Positions 23,950-33,514 of a DNA stretch of 64,000 bases are shown here, in pieces (the first letter of the stretch is position 1; every line of letters starts with the position of its first letter). The position numbers and the translations under genes are program-made. The stretch spans positions 18,910,001 to 18,974,000 of the forward strand of contig CM106586.1 of assembly GCA_048013815.1 (NCBI GenBank). The letters run 5' to 3'. The notes below the pieces were generated by a model. That model was not told the DNA's origin and searched no databases. It saw only the letters and a list, made by a program, of their open reading frames with translations. The DNA is from Setoptus koraiensis (lineage: Eukaryota; Arthropoda).

Positions 23950-24227
23950 CGCACATAACGCGATCTATGTGGCATGCGAGAGACTCTATCGGCGAGAGGG
24001 CGCACAACAATGGTAAATTGTAGACGCTAGATGGATATTAATGAAATCCAGGTTCAATCAGCACCTATTTCGGCCACTTGCAAGTGCCTGGCCGCTGGTT
24101 GTGGGCCCACAGAAGCGGACAAGGGGGCGCAATCTGCTTGTGGGCCCCATTGAGCTGGTCCCAATTTGGGTTGCCAAAACAACTTGCACAATTTAGATTA
24201 ACAGCGCCCATTGTTTCTCGGGCGCTT

Positions 24228-24303
24228 ATCGCCAGAAGAATTATCGCCAAAATTATCGCCGAAATCATCGCCGAAATCATCGCCGAAATTATCGCCAAAA
24301 TCA
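24228..24303. repeat. 12-bp array (ATCGCCGAAATT)
   Basis: About six units of ATCGCCGAAATY or ATCGCCAAAATT. Confidence 0.88.
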
Positions 24304-25026
24304 TGTACAAACCTTTGCAACAAGCTCCGTTAGTTATAAATTGCTGAATAGCAACAGTGCGACAATTTATGGGCTTGTTGTCAGTGTGGTGATCGGTGGT
24401 TGCACTTGCAGCGCTTGTGCAAACACCAAGTACCAAGTTACATAATGGCTGCTGCGTCCGGCCGGCACCATGATTATGTAACTTCGTATCATGTGTGGGG
24501 CGGTATTGGGGGCCGATATGTCGACATGGATGAAAGCAAATATATAAATGAACGAGCCATATATAGAGCCTCATGCACCTGTACAAGCAACCTGTACCTT
24601 AGCAAGGGGCCACTTGAGGCGAAATGTCGCTAGAGGTGCCTCGAGCGACATTGCACACGAGACACTCACTGTATGAATGAGTCTAGAATAAATAATACCG
24701 CTGGGGCCGGCTTATTGATTAGAATTAATTAAGCGGCGTCGTGTAGCGGGCAGATTATTTATTATTTATTTTTTGCTTGGCATCGTCAATCATTTGGTGC
24801 GTTACTTGCACCAAACGAGGCACCCAGTTACGAACTGATTTAGTCATAGCGTCATCTGACAGTCTGTGCAGTGTCACCGCGTGCAACCGATCGGCCAGAC
24901 TAACTCACCTGAGAGAGTGTCACCTGGCGCCCATCATTACGTTGCGAGTGGTGTTTAAATTACACAATGGCCGGTGTGTGTGTGTGTGCGTGTGCGTGTC
25001 ACGACTTGTGGCACGTTGCTTGGGTG

Positions 25027-25068
25027 CAACTGGCGATGCCACGAGTCAGCTCGTGGCGCCGCCAGTTG
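25027..25068. repeat. 19-bp hairpin with 4-nt loop
   Basis: Arms 25027-25045 and 25050-25068 pair over 19 positions with one A-C mismatch and one G-U-compatible pair, closed by TCAG. The compensating G-U hints at pairing in RNA. Confidence 0.8.
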
Positions 25069-27486
25069 ACCGGTGGCCAGTTGCATAAATGCTAGCTCAA
25101 ATCGTGGGCCCCATCAAAGGCTAATTTGGACGCAATCAATCATTGTCGGCAGTGCAACCTTGCAAATGCATTGTCTCATTGTCTCGCCACTGGTGCCACT
25201 GACCACCAAAACCCAACACCCGTCATGAGGCGATATGCTAATGGCGCCTGGTGCATTGGGGCAAGTGGTCAAGCGGTCGCTGCATATCTGGCGTCTTAAT
25301 CGTTTTCGGCCCGGCGCCGCTCAATCACCATGAGTATAATGATATCTATATATCTACATATATTACACAAACACTGGACAGCAAGCATGTGCGCGGCGAC
25401 GTCTAGCGAGATGGGAATGATTTACAATTGATTGATCTCTCTGGTTTGTAATCCCGCTCGTGGCTATATACTCAAATAGGCACAAAATCCGCGTACAGAA
25501 TCCACCTCGAACACACCACGCATTTTGCACAACGGTTTGCCAGCGAGCCAGTGAAACAACGGGCACCCATTATGCAACAATTCATCGTTCATCTATTCAT
25601 TGGGTGCTGCACGAATTGTAATTTGGGCCAACTTGACCGAAATTGAGCCGCCGTTTCGGGCCCCAATTCGCTGCCGGCCCCATGAGTGGCCAATGAGAGA
25701 AGTGGCCAAGGACGGCAAGTGATTTTGGTGACTCGAGTCAAGTGGCGCCAGCCACGGGCGATGATATTATTAATATATAAATATATATCTCTTTGTTGAT
25801 GATGATATAATCTTGTTAGTTTTGATGCCGCTCGCAGCATTTGCGCGCGCGTGTGACCATGCCATAATAACCATTGGCACCTCCGTCTCCCCGCTTCTCA
25901 ACTGCTTCAACCGACCATAAGCAACCGACCGGCAGGCCTGGCATTTACCGCGCTGCACTGTATGTGTACAGTGGTCAGCAATGGGGCCAATGGGGCCAAT
26001 CACGGCCCCAGATTAAGTCTCATTCCCTTTGCAAATGTAATCAGTTTCATCGTGATTGGATAAGCGATCGGCATGATTATTTCAATGGGCACCTCGGCGC
26101 GTTCGCAAGCCACGCACACAAAGAGAATGTGTGTTTATCCCCGACGAAACGAAACGAAACGAAGAGAGACGAAATGAGACGAAATGAGACGAAACTAAAC
26201 TAAACTGCACGCCAAAGTAGAGCGGATATTTGGCAGTTTTGTAGCAGCCTTAGGGGCGCCCATTAAACATCGATTGGACGCAGCGTCGCGGCCAGAAAAG
26301 AGGGCCCTGTCCTCTGGCGCTGTGTGTTAATCATTCTTTCATTTCCATCGGATCTGCTTGCTTGGCTTTGTCGTGAGTTTGTCTGGTATGGGCCCCGCTT
26401 CTGTGCTGGCCACTGGTGTTTGGTGTGCCTGTGAAACTGATTTACAATTTCTATTAGAATTGAGCGCCAACAAACGGTGCACACGAACGAGGAATAACAA
26501 TAATAATTTTATTATTATTCCTTATTACTGCTGGCCACTGGGGCTACTGGCCGCAGCCAACGACAACAGCAACAACAATATCTTATAAATCTGAGAAAAG
26601 GAGATTGAGTTGTGGAGAATATCTCCTCTGGCGCGTAAGTAAACTGTAATTATTCTCTCTTCATAAACTCGCTCTTTCGCCTTGGTTTATCTCGGACACT
26701 GGCTCCGGCCAACTAATGGAAAGCTGCGCGTCGGCAGCGGGGCCCCAAAATGAGTTTGCCAAAATCAAAAGAGGAGGCGCGCGCGCTTAGTAATCAATTC
26801 AAATTTCATCTCTGACAAACCTCCTCCTTCTCATCCATAACTCCTCGTCTATATTTGGTCGTAGCGCAAGCCAATTGTAGCCAATGGCCAGTGGCCATTG
26901 GATAGTGTCGCCAAATGTTGCCATTTTGCTAACCTAATGCGAGCGCGTCTTGAATATAAATCAGTTGCGCGCTTGTTTATCTCTAATGCCGCAAATATAT
27001 AAATATACAAACTGAATATATCTATATTTATTTGATTCAATTTGATATAACGCTCTCTCGTGTTGTATCGCCATCACCGACACTATCGAGCGCCGTTGAG
27101 TGATACACGATTGGCTAAGGTGAGCCACATCTCACGAGTGGCCAATAGAGCCAATAATAAAATGGCCCCAACTGCAAGATATTTCGCTTATCTGGCTCTA
27201 TTTGATTTAATGCTTCGCACTGAGCGCGGCCCGTTGATTATTCATTGATCGCTAGCGATGCCATTGATAGGCATGAGCCTGCTTGTAATTGGCTTGCCGT
27301 TAAACATCGCCCAACGAGCATTGGGCCCAAACCAAATATGGGCCAACTAAATGGGCGCGTGAGGTGAGAGCGTGCTCTTTGCATCGCTGTTACATAACTG
27401 ACCGACACTGACATCGATGGCCGGTTGCGTAAACAAAGTGCGTCACTCTTACTTGCGCCCTCAACTAACGGCTCGCTCAACGGCGT

Positions 27487-27516
27487 CAGTTGGGGCCAGT
27501 TGGGGCCAGTTGGGGC
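27487..27516. repeat. 10-bp array (CAGTTGGGGC)
   Basis: Three identical units. Confidence 0.85.
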
Positions 27517-27999
27517 TGCTCGTTGATGTGCCCTGTTGTGAGAGATGCAATCATCAATCAGAGAATCGAAGGGCCCATTCTGAAATTTAGTTGACTCTCT
27601 TATCTCGACTTGAGTAACCATTGCACAACATGACACCATCTGACATACGACAACATTTTCACGATGTTGTACTGGCACACTCCAAAACATCAGCATCACT
27701 CTTTATTTTTACATTTTAAACGAAATATTTCTTTTTTAGCCAACACAAATTTAGCTCCCGTTCGCTTCAAAATCTGGCCTCTTTCATGGGAGCGGCGCCA
27801 CTCGCTGGCATGGAAAAAGCCAATTCACTCTCTCTGATATTGATAGCGATTCGGCCCCACTAATGTACACTAATAAGCAGTAGTATAATAGCTGTGTGTA
27901 CATTGTGTGTACCTTCGTTTCATCATTTGATTGCTACTTCATGTCACACATTAATCTAGATTTGGACCCCTGTATCTGGCTCACTCTCGCCCGCTTGCC

Positions 28000-29091
28000 A
28001 GGCAGGCGTCTATTGGCGTCAAAATTGCTGATGGTGTGATCTGGTTCGGTTTCATTTTACTCACTCGAATAACGAGCAACGACTAAGTAAAATGGAAGTG
28101 ACCAGTCCAATGGGACTGGTCAGCACATATAGCACAAAAGCATCTCTCTGCAGCGTGATACCAGGTGAGACACAAACAAAACAAGTGCAAGTCTGTAAAC
28201 AATCCCACCAAGTAGAAAAGCCAAGAAATACACACACACTATATAAATTGCGTAATAATACCGCGGCCATCTATAATGTGCAAAAACATTAGATAACACT
28301 CACACAAACAAACGCTTGGCATCGTAGGCCAAGCTAGTAAAATAGTGTGAGTTTGTAATAATAATGACGGCCAGCCCAGCGAAACTTAGCGAGCCAAGCC
28401 GTTTATTAAGAGGACCAGGCAAGAGGACAAAACGGCGATAGAGCTTGTAACAAATGCAATGCTAATAGAGACACTAGAGTAGTTGCTCATTCATCTATAA
28501 TTGGATGTAGAGGTAAAGAGAGCAGTCCGCACACTGATGGCCGAGGATTACCTCATCTATAAAGACACGAAGCTTAGTAGCGGGCTGCCTGGTACAGTTG
28601 GGTTTGATAAAGAGCCTAATCAAGGCAGACATAGAGGTGATTAATCTGTTCAATTTTGAGCCCGTGCCCGCACCTCTGCCTTCACTAGCTGGATAAAAAG
28701 ACATTTATATAGATAAACAACACATTAACTTATCATTGCGTCCTGACTACTCACTATTAGCTCGAATGTGATATGAGATTGGACGAGATGAGATGAGCCG
28801 AGCTGAGCTGGGATGAGGTGAGGTGAGAGAAGGCCAGAAGTTGAGAAAAGGATCATAGATGATTAGTAGCTAAAGTTCAATTAGAAGTTGGAAACTAATT
28901 CGGCTTCCACACCCGAAAGCGAGGACGACCCCGATGATGCAATGCGATAGTAGCTCACATATAACATTTTCTATTAGTGTACTGTATTATATTGGGGCTG
29001 TTGTCTAGATTCACAACAGTGGTGGTGGTGCTGGTGGCGGAGATGGCGGCAAGGCCCCTTGAGGCAGAAAAAGAGCTAGATAAAATTGGTC
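28000..29091. other. Transition zone to the gene block
   Basis: Composition shifts here from the GC-rich flank to the more ordinary gene block. I see a 10-bp hairpin at 28099-28122, a GATGAG-rich purine stretch at 28780-28840 and a GGTGGTGGTGCTGG run near 29020. A frame at 28495-28704 (-) starts with ATG and has mixed composition but no recognisable domain, so I do not call it. Confidence 0.45.
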
Positions 29092-29097
29092 TTTATT
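29092..29097 (-). terminator. Poly(A) signal for the Aurora kinase gene
   Basis: AATAAA on the - strand, about 200 bp beyond the Aurora stop codon. It is the nearest canonical signal. Confidence 0.5.
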
Positions 29098-29219
29098 TAA
29101 TCATCGGCGACATTTAATAATCTCATCTAGTTTGCTCGCCATGGAGAGATCCCCGCCAGCGAGGACGGAATTGATGGTAAGGGTGGGCTGAGAAGTGGCT
29201 TGTGACTACTCCCCCCCCA

Positions 29220-29274
29220 CCCCATCACATACTATAATATAGTAGATAATCAATATTATACTATATGATGGGGG
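29220..29274. repeat. Imperfect 21-22 bp hairpin in the Aurora 3' UTR
   Basis: CCCCATCA and CTATAATAT-type arms (29220-29240 against 29253-29274) pair with about three mismatches around a 12-nt loop. The arms end in C-tracts and G-tracts. It lies 24 bp past the Aurora stop codon. Confidence 0.7.
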
Positions 29275-29297
29275 GGTAGGGTAGTGGCAGTGATGAT

Positions 29298-30224
29298 TCA
29301 CTTATTAGGCGGCATGCCTGGACAGTTGGCGACAATCCAGGCATGTTGTTTGGCCTCTGCTAGTTGCATACGTTGCTTGGGTTCCTTCTTGAGCAAGCGA
29401 GCGATAAAATCTATTGCCAATTGTGACACATTGGGCGGAATTGAGTATTTGACGGCGCATATATTTGCGTAGGTGTCTTCGACTCTTTCCATCTCAAAGG
29501 GCGGAACGCCAACAATAAATTCATAGGTTAGCACACCGAGGCACCAGAGATCGACGTTCTTGTCGTAGGCCTTCCTTTGCACCATTTCGGGTGGCAAATA
29601 ATCTAATGTTCCGCACATTGTTGTTCGACGCGACGATGGCGCATGAACTGACCAGCCAAAGTCGGCTATTTTGATTTCGCCACGGAATCCCAACAGAATA
29701 TTCTCTGGCTTAATATCACGATGTATGACATTCATGGAATGACAAATAATTAATGCCTCTATACATTGGGTGACGTAGGTGGCCGCCAGTGGTTCATCGA
29801 AGCGTTTCTGGTCCCTCAGCTTCTTGTACAATTCACCACGCGGCGCGTACTCCAATACGAGATAGATGCGTGTGTCGTCGTAAAAGTAACCAAACATCTT
29901 CAATATGTTCTCATGCTCAAGATGCGATTGTATCTCGATCTCTCGTCTCAATTGATGCTGAACATTGTTCCTGATGAGCTGATTCTTCGAGAGAACCTTC
30001 AATGCTACGATATATTGCTCCTCCTTTGTCCTAGCCAAATAAACGTTACCAAATTTGCCCTTGCCCAATGGTCGACCTATCTCAAAGTCGGCTAAAGTGA
30101 ATTTTTTGCCCGTTTGGGCGTGCCTCAATTGACCATCGTCGTATTGTTGTGGTTGCTGGCTGTTTGTGGGTGTTGTATCGGCATCGGAATCCCCGTACGC
30201 CGTCTCGAATGACGGTGTTGACAT
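29298..30224 (-). CDS. aurB: Aurora kinase, B-like
   Basis: Serine/threonine kinase of mitosis; Aurora B is the catalytic part of the chromosomal passenger complex at centromeres and the midzone. Counting from the ATG at 30224 (308 aa), I see the glycine loop GKGKFGNV at 54-61, Lys76, C-helix Glu95, HRD 148-150, DFG 168-170 and the activation loop RRTTMCGT with Thr182 in the phosphorylated position. The hinge EYAPRGELY and the [12 protein letters not shown] run match Aurora B rather than Aurora A, which has EYAPLGTVY and LCGTLDY. The N-terminal region before the kinase is only about 45 residues, shorter than typical, and Gln/Thr-rich. The frame continues nine codons upstream to a TAA with no other ATG, so Met at 30224 is the start unless an upstream exon exists. 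No intron is seen. The identity as a kinase of this family is firm; B versus a single ancestral Aurora is inference. Confidence 0.95.
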   Translation of the reverse strand: MSTPSFETAYGDSDADTTPTNSQQPQQYDDGQLRHAQTGKKFTLADFEIGRPLGKGKFGNVYLARTKEEQYIVALKVLSKNQLIRNNVQHQLRREIEIQSHLEHENILKMFGYFYDDTRIYLVLEYAPRGELYKKLRDQKRFDEPLAATYVTQCIEALIICHSMNVIHRDIKPENILLGFRGEIKIADFGWSVHAPSSRRTTMCGTLDYLPPEMVQRKAYDKNVDLWCLGVLTYEFIVGVPPFEMERVEDTYANICAVKYSIPPNVSQLAIDFIARLLKKEPKQRMQLAEAKQHAWIVANCPGMPPNK

Positions 30225-30500
30225 GTGACTGGCGGGCCTGTTGGCTTTCAATTAAAAATGGTATAATCAAAATGGTCTGAATAATGGTGATTATTGATTG
30301 AGATATGGGGTATGTTTTCGCTATTTTTTTTTTTCAATGTATCAAATGCAAATGAGGTGTTGCAACAAGATGGCGTTTCGTAAAGTGTGAGGACCGTTTG
30401 TTTGTGTTGACAAACTTTTCATAACGTTTTTAAACCGCCATGAACTCGGAATTGCGCATGCTCAGCGGCGGGATAATCTGGGCGCTAAATTCAACCATCG
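30225..30500. other. Aurora upstream region
   Basis: This is the 5' flank of the Aurora gene, AT-rich with a T10 tract near 30326. No TATA box stands at a fitting distance. It ends at the foldback element. Confidence 0.5.
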
Positions 30501-30945
30501 CCGACTTTTTAGTGATGGGGGGAGATCGATCTCCCGCCCATGGGAGAACATCTCCCGCTCCCCGGGAGATTCACCCATGGGAGCCTCCCGGGCTCTCCCG
30601 CTCCCGCGGATCTCCCGAGTCTCCCGAATGTCCCAATCCTCTCCCGAATCTCCCAAATTCTTCCCAAACCTCCCGAATTTCTCCCAAACCTCCCGTGTGC
30701 GTTTTTGACTATGGAAGCTTGCTTTCTTCTCCGCCAGGAGCGCCTCGAGCGCCAGAAAATGCTCAGCCAAGCAAAGAGTGTTTCGATAAATTTTTCAAAA
30801 ACGGGACATTTGGGAGACTCGGGAGATCCGCGGGAGCGGGAGAGCCCGGGAGGCTCCCAGGGAGAAAATCTCCCGGGAGAATTCTCCCTGGGCGGGAGAA
30901 ATTTCTCCCGTGGCGGGAGATCTCCCCCCATCACTAAAAAGTCGG
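30501..30945. mobile_element. Foldback (terminal-inverted-repeat) element
   Basis: The 445-bp element has perfect 27-bp terminal inverted repeats at 30501-30527 and 30919-30945; the left begins CCGACTTTTTAGTGATGGGG. Inside, 30579-30634 pairs with 30803-30858 over 56 bp with one mismatch. The arms are built from CTCCCG/CGGGAG words. The spacer (30635-30802) is of ordinary composition and contains an open frame from ATG 30711 rich in Arg, Gln, Glu and Lys. No transposase is encoded, so it would be non-autonomous. No clean target-site duplication is visible because the right end abuts a second inverted copy of the end sequence. Confidence 0.75.
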
Positions 30946-30957
30946 ACTTTTTAGTGA
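30931..30957. repeat. Head-to-head junction palindrome
   Basis: TCACTAAAAAGT and its reverse complement ACTTTTTAGTGA flank CGG. The right end of the foldback element is thus joined to a second, oppositely oriented end, which leads into the 42-bp satellite. Confidence 0.85.
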
Positions 30958-31001
30958 TCGGGGGAGGTATGTCTCCCCCTCCCACCTCCCCGATTTCATG
31001 T

Positions 31002-31169
31002 CGGGGAGGTGGGAGTAAGGACCTCCCGCCTCCCAAAAGCAAACGGGGAGGTGGGAGTAAGGACCTCCCGCCTCCCAAAAGTAAACGGGGAGGTGGGAGG
31101 CTCTACCTCCCGCCTCCCAAATGTGAACGGGGAGGCGGGAGGGGGAGGCTCCCGCCTCCCCGTTTCAAT
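31002..31169. repeat. 42-bp hairpin satellite, left block
   Basis: Four units start at 31002, 31044, 31086 and 31128, an exact 42-bp step. Each contains GGGGAGGTGGGAG and then CCTCCCGCCTCCC, so each unit folds on itself, and the G-rich half could form a quadruplex. Because 42 is a multiple of three, both strands stay open as a repeated 14-residue peptide. I see no evidence that this is translated. Confidence 0.92.
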
Positions 31170-31312
31170 CAGCACCGGTTTATCAGAACGAAATAACGGT
31201 TGAGGCACCAGCTATGAAAATCATTGGAATCATATAAAACAATTAAAATAACTTGTTTTTTGTCTTTTTTATATTCATTTCAAGCATCTTGGAGGGATTT
31301 GGGACCTCCCCG

Positions 31313-31501
31313 TTTTTTTCGGGAGGTAAAAATGCCTCCCCGGGGAGGGGGAGGCTCCCACCTCCCCGTTTCGAAACGGGGAGAAACACCTCCCCACCTC
31401 CCCCTCCCCGTTTTGAAACGGGGAGAAACACCTCCCCACCTCCCGCTCCCCATTTTGAAACGGGGAGGGGGAGGTGGGGAGGTGGTTCTCCCCGGTATAA
31501 A
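31313..31501. repeat. 42-bp hairpin satellite, right block running into the gap
   Basis: After about 145 bp of ordinary AT-rich DNA the same kind of repeat resumes. A 42-bp unit carries the palindrome CCCCGTTTCGAAACGGGG (or CCCCGTTTTGAAACGGGG), then GAAACACCTCCCCACCTCCC. It runs directly into the N run. Confidence 0.88.
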
Positions 31502-32001
31502 NNNNNNNNNNNNNNNNNNNNNNNNNNNNNNNNNNNNNNNNNNNNNNNNNNNNNNNNNNNNNNNNNNNNNNNNNNNNNNNNNNNNNNNNNNNNNNNNNNN
31601 NNNNNNNNNNNNNNNNNNNNNNNNNNNNNNNNNNNNNNNNNNNNNNNNNNNNNNNNNNNNNNNNNNNNNNNNNNNNNNNNNNNNNNNNNNNNNNNNNNNN
31701 NNNNNNNNNNNNNNNNNNNNNNNNNNNNNNNNNNNNNNNNNNNNNNNNNNNNNNNNNNNNNNNNNNNNNNNNNNNNNNNNNNNNNNNNNNNNNNNNNNNN
31801 NNNNNNNNNNNNNNNNNNNNNNNNNNNNNNNNNNNNNNNNNNNNNNNNNNNNNNNNNNNNNNNNNNNNNNNNNNNNNNNNNNNNNNNNNNNNNNNNNNNN
31901 NNNNNNNNNNNNNNNNNNNNNNNNNNNNNNNNNNNNNNNNNNNNNNNNNNNNNNNNNNNNNNNNNNNNNNNNNNNNNNNNNNNNNNNNNNNNNNNNNNNN
32001 N
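31502..32001. other. Assembly gap, exactly 500 N
   Basis: Unsequenced; 500 looks like a fixed filler length. The satellite on its left edge is the likely cause. Missing sequence may include the body of the partial gene that ends at 32109. Confidence 0.99.
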
Positions 32002-32109
32002 ATCCTTAGTGAACAAATACACACATTAGCTGTTTTCAAAGAAAAAGTTGTTGATTTTATAGCAAAGCTGAATGATGAGGCAACAATGAGTAAGAATATA
32101 ATGAAATAA
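32002..32109 (+). CDS. Possible 3' end of a gene truncated by the gap
   Basis: From the first base after the gap, one + frame runs 35 codons to TAA. The residues look like soluble helical protein (HTLAVFKEKVVDFIAKLNDE and on to an Asn-Ile-Met-Lys end). It has normal composition and no repeats. If real, the rest lies in the gap. It is convergent with the coiled-coil gene that ends at 32279. A 35-codon frame in AT-rich DNA can occur by chance, so confidence is low. Confidence 0.3.
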   Translation: MLSEQIHTLAVFKEKVVDFIAKLNDEATMSKNIMK

Positions 32110-32199
32110 TAAGGATTTTCAAGTAAACCAAAGTGATCTTATATTTATACAAATTAACAAATTTTTAATACAGTATTTGTCTACATGAACGAGATGGAT

Positions 32200-32205
32200 T
32201 TTATT
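32200..32205 (-). terminator. Poly(A) signal
   Basis: AATAAA on the - strand, about 75 bp after the stop codon of the 168-aa coiled-coil gene. Confidence 0.5.
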
Positions 32206-32278
32206 ATTATGTTGATTAGCAACATTAATTTGAATTATTATTGAATTCCTGATTATAACAATCAGCTCATTATTAAAT

Positions 32279-32785
32279 TCAATGAGTTGGTGCCATGAGA
32301 TTTTCAGCCTCTGTTTTAACAAGCTTTGCCTCTTCCTCCAATTTCTTTAGTTTGTCGAACTCCTCCAATACGATTGTACGTCTGAGCTCTAGAGGTTTAA
32401 TTTCCTCCACATAATTTCTGAAATTTTCATCCAAAACAGCTCTCAATTCCTTTATGCCGTAATCTGGCTTTTGTTCAGTTTCGGCGAAATTCAATAGAAC
32501 TTGAGATTTTTTATTGAGATCGACGAATTTTTTCTGGTATTCCGTGTCCCACGAGTCGAAGAGAGCCTTTTCGCATTTCAGCTCTTCTTGGCATGATTCA
32601 ACCTGAGCTTTGAGCATTTCCTCAATTTTTCTCTGTTGCTCCAGTTCAGCTTTCATGGCGGCGAGCTTATTTTGCAGTTGGACAGACATCAAGTTTTCGT
32701 CGGCCTCCGTTTTGTGGAATGACTTAATTATGTTAGAGACATATTTTTGCTCTATCAGGCATAGATTCATAAGTTGAGCGTCCAT
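32279..32785 (-). CDS. Small coiled-coil protein, 168 aa
   Basis: I do not recognise the family. The protein is rich in Glu, Lys and Leu, with heptad-like spacing from about residue 35 to 95 (QLQNKLAAMKAELEQQRKIE and on) and again from about 110 to 160. There is no signal peptide or membrane segment, so it should be cytosolic or nuclear. It starts at ATG 32785, ends at TGA 32279 and has no intron. A three-unit 23-bp repeat sits immediately upstream. Small coiled-coil proteins of kinetochores, cilia or trafficking complexes look like this; sequence alone does not choose among them. Confidence 0.8.
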   Translation of the reverse strand: MDAQLMNLCLIEQKYVSNIIKSFHKTEADENLMSVQLQNKLAAMKAELEQQRKIEEMLKAQVESCQEELKCEKALFDSWDTEYQKKFVDLNKKSQVLLNFAETEQKPDYGIKELRAVLDENFRNYVEEIKPLELRRTIVLEEFDKLKKLEEEAKLVKTEAENLMAPTH

Positions 32786-32800
32786 TGTTTGTTGTTTCTT

Positions 32801-32869
32801 TTTTTGGCGATGATACCGATTGATTTTTGGCGATGATTCCGATTGATATTTGACGATGATTGAAACTGA
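32801..32869. repeat. 23-bp tandem array, three units
   Basis: Two near-identical units of TTTTTGGCGATGATWCCGAT-type and a third, diverged one, 16 bp from the ATG of the coiled-coil gene. Confidence 0.85.
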
Positions 32870-33008
32870 GTCAAACTAAGTTAATTAACTAAATTAATCA
32901 GGAGAAACTGATTGAAAACGAATTTAACTCTCGACTTGATGGTTCGATCTGTGTGCGGAGTTTGGCGCGAGCAAGCACTCGACAATGTGAAGTTCACATT
33001 GGGAAGCT

Positions 33009-33037
33009 CAACAGTTCGCCAGCGCATCGAACTGTTG
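33009..33037. repeat. Perfect 10-bp hairpin, 9-nt loop
   Basis: CAACAGTTCG and its complement around CCAGCGCAT. It is the only member of the short perfect-hairpin class that I found inside the gene block. Confidence 0.85.
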
Positions 33038-33514
33038 CAAGTTGCAAGCATAGTCTGGCCACTGGCACTGGCGCCCAGCGGACGCACGCGCATTGCAACC
33101 CATCCACGGTGGACGAGTGAAAACAAAAATGGCGTCACAACTTGTGACTCACAAGCGCTTTGTTAGGCACAAATCTAATACGCCCACCAGAACATCGGTG
33201 GCAAAGTTCGACGAGTGACGACATGTTTCATTTCTCATTTTGTTCGCAGTTCACTCTGCGCGTGCGCCGTCTTCACCTAGACTCCAAAATCTATTACTGG
33301 GATGCCATCGAACGGCATGTGACATTATAGGCACCATTGGACATTGGGTGGCCCGGCCACCGTGGCCGAACGCTTCGCATTTCCTCGGGGCGAATATTGA
33401 GATCGAATCGTGATAACTGGAAGAATGAAGCAATCAATATTGACGGCGAATCGCCGACACAACGGAAACCCATGCCTAGACAAATAAATTGCTTGTTTGC
33501 TCGTTTCACAGTTG

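Larger units (their letters stand above)
20600..28000. other. Non-coding block E
   Basis: No gene is recognised. The block holds hairpins at 21907 and 25027, a 24-bp perfect palindrome at 23926, arrays of period 8, 18, 12 and 10, and (CA)n/(GT)n runs at 21446 and about 24973. GTTACGTAA- or GTTACATAA-type words occur at about 23595, 24434, 24474 and 27389. A stretch at 22010-22200 has more ordinary codon-like composition on the + strand but no recognisable product. Confidence 0.55.
32786..33514. other. Intergenic, flank-like composition
   Basis: No gene is recognised. It contains the 23-bp repeat at 32801-32869, the 17-bp near-palindrome AATGTGAAGTTCACATT (32984-33000) and a 10-bp hairpin at 33009-33037. 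From about 32940 to 33480 it resembles the outer flanks (GC-richer, GGCGCC words), an island of that style within the gene block. Confidence 0.5.

Noticed and set aside
28092-28164. Possible first coding exon (ATG to CAG|GTGAGA)
   Set aside because: It is only 24 codons, overlaps the hairpin at 28099-28122, has no partner exon, and the donor-like word is common in this window.
30440-31208. Overlapping long open frames on both strands
   Set aside because: They follow the CTCCCG/CGGGAG foldback arms and the 42-bp satellite; symmetry keeps all frames open.
31224-32039. Open frames of about 255-260 residues across the gap
   Set aside because: Most of their length is the N run.
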